Source: an uncultured Pirellulaceae bacterium (lineage in GTDB: Bacteria; Planctomycetota; Planctomycetia; Pirellulales; Pirellulaceae). From it: a DNA stretch of 35,858 nt. The stretch's first letter is position 1. Each line of letters begins with the position of its first letter. The notes below the pieces were generated by a model that was not told where the DNA came from, ran no database searches, and saw only the letters and a program-made list of their open reading frames with translations. The stretch lies in assembly GCA_937928555.1 (NCBI GenBank), contig CALFWR010000070.1, positions 1 to 35,858 of the forward strand, in the 5' to 3' direction. The position numbers were made by a program, and so were the translations under genes. Positions 32,312 through 35,858 of the stretch are shown here, piece by piece.

Positions 32312-33721
32312 CTACACCGCGTCGCGAAGCTTCAAGGCCGGCGGTTGGAAGTCCGCCATCTCGCGCACCAACTGCCGCCACTGGTGTGGGCGTCCGGGCG
32401 AAATCCTGCCGAGGATTCGTTGCTGATTCGCGCCGGTGAGCGAGGGAAGATTGGCAGGAATTTGATCAATGTGCAGCAGGCCCAGCAGTGCGGCGACGAG
32501 GCTTTCATGGTTTGAAGAGGCTTCCACGGAGTCCGGCAAGTTGGACGAAGCGGAGGAAGCCAAACCAAGGTCCGTTCGGATTTTGAAACCGTTGTTGCCA
32601 AGCATCGCTCCAAGGCTGTCGCGAATCGGGGCTTCGGCGTCCAGGAAAACCAGCGGCACGTGGCTGAAGTTCGGTTTGTAGTCGAATCGCGTCACCGGTT
32701 GCGATTTACGTTGTGACTCAAGCCGACGTTGGTCCGCCTGAAATTGGCTCTCCAGATCCTGCAGTCCCTGTTTAATATTCTGTTCGCAGGTCACAAACAG
32801 CCACTTGGAGAATGTGGAAAAAAGCTGTTCCGAGCTGACGCCTTGTTCAATCGCCGCGCGGGCTGCCCGGTGCATCGAATCCAGGTCTCCGTTTGTGATT
32901 TTCAGCCAGGCGTCCAACAGTGACTTGCTGTGGATTCCTGAAACTAGCAACCGGCGGATCTGTTCCGGGCCCGGCGGTGATCGAAACGAAAGTTGTACCA
33001 GTGCGTGAATCAGATTCATGCCAGACGTTTGAAACCGAATCACGTCGGGAACCGTTGCGTCGAGTCCATCGGAAGGAGCGAACAGAATAATCGAAGTCTC
33101 GTTACCGACACGAATTAGGCCGTTAACGGACTCGGACACCGGAAAGCTGCGGTCGGCCAGCAGCAGCCACCATGGCAACAGATCCAGCGGCCCGCCCTGC
33201 CCTCCGACTTCCAGGTCTCGCGATGGAAACGCGTCGATCACATTCAGCCCGGTGCTTTCAGCGATACGACCCGGGTCCGAGATCGGCAGGTAGAGCGGCT
33301 TGCCGTCAAAGTCGTTGATCCACAGCCCCGGATCGATGACCGACACGGCCAAAATCCGATCGACGTAGCGGGCGGCTTTTCTTTGAAGTTCACCAACGAC
33401 CTGGCGTTGAACATCGGCCAATTCCAGACCACAGGCTTTCAGCGTGCCGCTGGACGGATCAGTAGACGCTTGAAGATCAAGGCAACTTTCGCGAAGCGGA
33501 CCGGGCAACGGGATGCTTACGCGGTCGTGAAAAAGGACTCGGCAGAACTTGCCACGGCCTTTGGCGACAACCAGCGAGCCACTGGCGGAATCAAATTTGG
33601 AATCCACCGCGACGCCGGCAATCAGCCGCCGCGATCGGTCGTCAATGGTACGTTCAATTCGCTCGGACGAATCGGATGCCCTGCGTGGGTTCCAGATTTC
33701 ACTGAACGGAAAAAGTTTCAT
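32312..33721 (-). CDS. divergent AnmK-like (anhydromuramic acid kinase-like) protein
   Basis: 469 residues. The middle part fits AnmK in order: IPLPGPLRESCLDL, then LQRKAARYVDRIL, PISDPGRIAESTGLNVIDAF and SRDLEVGGQGGPLD at 167-180, which corresponds to the R-D...GGQGAPL segment of the active site. In contrast the N-terminal phosphate loop (GLMSGTSLDG in true AnmK) reads RLIAGVAVDSKFDSA, and the later GGIAN and GGG loops are altered (LIRVGNETSII; LLVSGIHSKSLLDAW). It may thus be a changed-function or non-catalytic paralogue. The last 150 residues contain a predicted coiled part (LQDLESQFQADQRRLESQRK). Convergent with the reductase gene, divergent from purE. Confidence 0.65.
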   Translation of the reverse strand: MKLFPFSEIWNPRRASDSSERIERTIDDRSRRLIAGVAVDSKFDSASGSLVVAKGRGKFCRVLFHDRVSIPLPGPLRESCLDLQASTDPSSGTLKACGLELADVQRQVVGELQRKAARYVDRILAVSVIDPGLWINDFDGKPLYLPISDPGRIAESTGLNVIDAFPSRDLEVGGQGGPLDLLPWWLLLADRSFPVSESVNGLIRVGNETSIILFAPSDGLDATVPDVIRFQTSGMNLIHALVQLSFRSPPGPEQIRRLLVSGIHSKSLLDAWLKITNGDLDSMHRAARAAIEQGVSSEQLFSTFSKWLFVTCEQNIKQGLQDLESQFQADQRRLESQRKSQPVTRFDYKPNFSHVPLVFLDAEAPIRDSLGAMLGNNGFKIRTDLGLASSASSNLPDSVEASSNHESLVAALLGLLHIDQIPANLPSLTGANQQRILGRISPGRPHQWRQLVREMADFQPPALKLRDAV

Positions 33722-33884
33722 GGGTTGAATGTTGGGTGCGGTGGCCTTACCAGGTACGCGGCGAGGTTAGGAGGCGACACCTGTCAATACAAGACCGATG
33801 ATTGTCGATGGGCGTTTACATTTTGGGCAAACATGCTTCAATGGAACCTGAAAGTGCAAGCATTTCTGCCCTCGGTCAAAATAA

Positions 33885-34382
33885 ATGGCAAACAGTGATA
33901 TCTCCGTCGCGATCGTGATGGGTAGCCAGTCCGATTGGCCAACGATGAAGTTGGCTTTTGAGGTTCTTCAGGAGCTGTCCGTGGCGGCCCACTGCGAAGT
34001 CGTGTCGGCTCATCGAACACCCGAAAAGATGTTTGACTTTGCTCGTGGCGCAGCGGACAGCGGCTACAAAGTCATCATCGCAGGCGCCGGTGGTGCGGCC
34101 CACCTTCCCGGGATGATTGCGTCGATGACGACGCTGCCGGTGCTTGGTGTGCCGATCAAAAGCCGCTCGCTTAACGGGATCGATTCATTGTTGTCGATCG
34201 CCCAGATGCCAGGCGGAGTTCCCGTGGGGACGTTGGCGATCGGTGAATCGGGAGCCAAAAATGCGGGCTTGCTCGCGGCAAGAATTTTGGCGATTTCTGA
34301 CACGGAATTGGCCGCCCGTTTGGCGGGGTACGCGGACAGGCAAACTGCCGCTGTCCAGGCAAGCAGCAAGATTGTTCACTGA
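33885..34382 (+). CDS. purE: N5-carboxyaminoimidazole ribonucleotide mutase (class I PurE)
   Basis: Converts N5-CAIR to CAIR in purine synthesis. Class I features: [32 protein letters not shown] with the active-site His, [17 protein letters not shown] and the GVPIKS...L.G.DSLLSI.QMP.GVPV segment. 165 residues, normal. It is followed 18 bases later by purK, which makes its substrate, so the pair forms an operon. The 163 bases before it, shared with the divergent AnmK-like gene, must hold the promoter. Confidence 0.97.
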   Translation: MANSDISVAIVMGSQSDWPTMKLAFEVLQELSVAAHCEVVSAHRTPEKMFDFARGAADSGYKVIIAGAGGAAHLPGMIASMTTLPVLGVPIKSRSLNGIDSLLSIAQMPGGVPVGTLAIGESGAKNAGLLAARILAISDTELAARLAGYADRQTAAVQASSKIVH

Positions 34383-34400
34383 ATCAAGGGTTGCCACCAA

Positions 34401-35585
34401 ATGGAAATATGCGTGCTGGAAAAAGACAAAATGGTTGGCGTAGTCGGCGGCGGGCAGCTGGGTATGTTCTTTACTCAGTCCGCACAAAGCCTTGGCTATC
34501 GCGTCTGCTGTTTCTGTAACCAACCCGACGAGCCCGCTGCAAGGTATGCTGACGAAGTCATCACCGGTTCGTTCGATGACGCTGCGTGTATCGATCGGCT
34601 TACTCGCATGTGCGAGGTGGTGACGTACGAGTTTGAGTCCATTCCGGCGGCGACTTTGGCGGCGATCGCGGACAAAGTCCAACTGCGGCCGTCACTGTCG
34701 GTGGTTCAGACGACCCAGAACCGGGCTTTGGAAAAGCAGTTCCTTGCCGACAACGGTATCCCGACGTCTCCTTTTGCGATTGTTGATTCGTTGGAAACTC
34801 TCGTGGCGGGAGTCAGGCAGTTGGACGGTGCAGCCGTTTTGAAAACGGCAACCGACGGGTACGACGGCAAAGGCCAGTGGAAGATCGATTCCGGCGCCGA
34901 TCGTTCGCGTTTGGAAGCGATCCACCAGGAGGTCGCCGGGCGAACCTGCACACTCGAAAAGTTCGTCGATCTTGCCTTTGAAGTTTCCATGCTCGTCGCC
35001 GGGGATGTCGCGGGAGACTTTGTGACGATCGGTCCGATGCGCAATCGACACGTGAATCATATCCTCGATACTTCGTGGGTGGCTAATGATGTTGACCCTC
35101 AGGTCGAGGCAACGGTTCGCGAATTGGCAACGCGGGTTGCCAGGGACTTTGCTCTGGTGGGGATCTTTTGTGTAGAATTCTTTGTTGGCAAAACGGGCGA
35201 AGTGCTTGTCAACGAAATCGCGCCCCGGCCTCATAACTCGGGCCACCTGACGATCGATTCCTTTTCTCAGTCCCAGTTTGATTTGCAGGCCCTGGCGGTT
35301 ACCAGCCACGAACTGCCGCAGCCCAAGCAGGCGCGGCCGGCGGTGATGGTGAATCTGCTTGGTGATCTTTGGGCCGAAGGTGAACCGGAATTTGAATCGA
35401 TTGGCGATTCGCTGCCGGGAACTCAAATGCGTCTTCATCTGTACGGCAAGGCAACGGCGCGGCCCGGGCGAAAGATGGGTCACGCGACATTTATCGGAGA
35501 CGACCTGCAAACCGTCATCCGTAACGCCGACCAGTTTCGCGCCCAATTGGGCATGGAAGCACCCACAGAATTGAATCAGGTTTGA
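34401..35585 (+). CDS. purK: N5-carboxyaminoimidazole ribonucleotide synthase
   Basis: ATP-grasp enzyme that carboxylates AIR with bicarbonate and ATP to give N5-CAIR, handed to PurE. N-terminal Rossmann-like part VGVVGGGQLGMFFTQSAQSLGY; EFESIPAATL; ATP-grasp with AAVLKTATDGYDGKGQW (ATP-binding Lys and Gly loop), EKFVDLAFEVSMLVAGD, VGIFCVEFFV and the metal site NEIAPRPHNSGHLTID. 394 residues; ATG 34431 (MVGVVGGG) is an alternative start that fits other PurK proteins better at the N-terminus. Operon with purE. Confidence 0.96.
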   Translation: MEICVLEKDKMVGVVGGGQLGMFFTQSAQSLGYRVCCFCNQPDEPAARYADEVITGSFDDAACIDRLTRMCEVVTYEFESIPAATLAAIADKVQLRPSLSVVQTTQNRALEKQFLADNGIPTSPFAIVDSLETLVAGVRQLDGAAVLKTATDGYDGKGQWKIDSGADRSRLEAIHQEVAGRTCTLEKFVDLAFEVSMLVAGDVAGDFVTIGPMRNRHVNHILDTSWVANDVDPQVEATVRELATRVARDFALVGIFCVEFFVGKTGEVLVNEIAPRPHNSGHLTIDSFSQSQFDLQALAVTSHELPQPKQARPAVMVNLLGDLWAEGEPEFESIGDSLPGTQMRLHLYGKATARPGRKMGHATFIGDDLQTVIRNADQFRAQLGMEAPTELNQV

Positions 35586-35586
35586 T

Positions 35587-35858
35587 ATGTCGACGCGATC
35601 AGAGATTCCGATGAGCCGCTCGTATGCGGTTCAGGAAAATATTGTCTTGCCTGGCGATACCAACATGCACAACACGCTCTTTGGCGGGTTGCTGATGAAG
35701 CGGATTGACGAATGCGCCGCAATTTCCGCGCGGCGGCACTGCAAGTCGGCCGTGGTGACGGCATCCAATGACGGAGTTCACTTTCACAAGCCAATTCAGA
35801 ACGACGACATCGTGCGGTTGGAGTCATTTGTCTGTTCGGTTGGCCGTACTTCGATGGA
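35587..35858 (+). CDS. acyl-CoA thioesterase (hotdog), partial at window edge
   Basis: Starts at ATG 35587, directly after purK, and runs off the end of the window after 90 codons. The sequence ENIVLPGDTNMHNTLFGG, LLMKRIDECAAISARRH, TASNDGVHFHKPIQNDDIV and ESFVCSVGRTSM matches the YciA/ACOT-type hotdog thioesterases, with the N...LFGG..M..ID active-site stretch. It would hydrolyse acyl-CoA to free acid and CoA. The overlap-free 1-base gap after purK suggests the same transcript. Confidence 0.85.
   Translation, partial: MSTRSEIPMSRSYAVQENIVLPGDTNMHNTLFGGLLMKRIDECAAISARRHCKSAVVTASNDGVHFHKPIQNDDIVRLESFVCSVGRTSM

Overview
The window looks like chromosomal DNA of a planctomycete of the Pirellulales type (Rhodopirellula/Mariniblastus-like). 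The main evidence is the adjacent pair of a DUF1552 protein and a cytochrome c/PA14/DUF1592-type protein, the very large YidC, a TolC-like lipoprotein, and palindromic intergenic repeats of a kind common in that group. The assignment is inference from gene content; no rRNA is present.

Left part (about 1-9080): an integrated mobile element. It carries a minus-strand serine recombinase with two small genes upstream, a hypothetical gene, then about 1 kb of non-coding DNA holding five copies of an 11-bp iteron and a dense run of hairpins. Next come an SF3-type replicative helicase, an AlpA-like regulator, a structured leader that ends in an intrinsic terminator just before the next start codon, and seven tightly packed small genes ending in a second excisionase-type helix-turn-helix protein. 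The right end abuts the 5' half of a tRNA-Met(CAT)-type gene (9081-9123, minus strand), broken in the anticodon stem. No capsid, portal or large terminase gene is visible, so the element looks like a small replicating integrative element or phage satellite. Its left end is not recognisable and may lie outside the window.

Right part (about 9300-35858): chromosomal genes. In order: ATP-grasp protein, DUF1552 protein and cytochrome c/DUF1592 protein (all minus strand), inorganic pyrophosphatase, a small membrane protein, adenylosuccinate lyase (purB), a secreted protein with an acidic insert, YidC with a PDZ domain inside its periplasmic region, a TolC-like lipoprotein, a small lipoprotein, a Lys-rich small protein, an HtrA-type protease, thiL, proA, an aldo/keto reductase, a divergent AnmK-like protein, purE-purK, and the start of an acyl-CoA thioesterase that is cut by the window edge.

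Functional links: purE, purK and purB are steps of de novo purine synthesis but lie in separate transcription units. YidC, the TolC-like protein, the lipoproteins and HtrA are envelope-biogenesis and quality-control functions. The DUF1592/DUF1552 pair forms one minus-strand operon. All functional calls come from reading motifs by eye; no database search was run.
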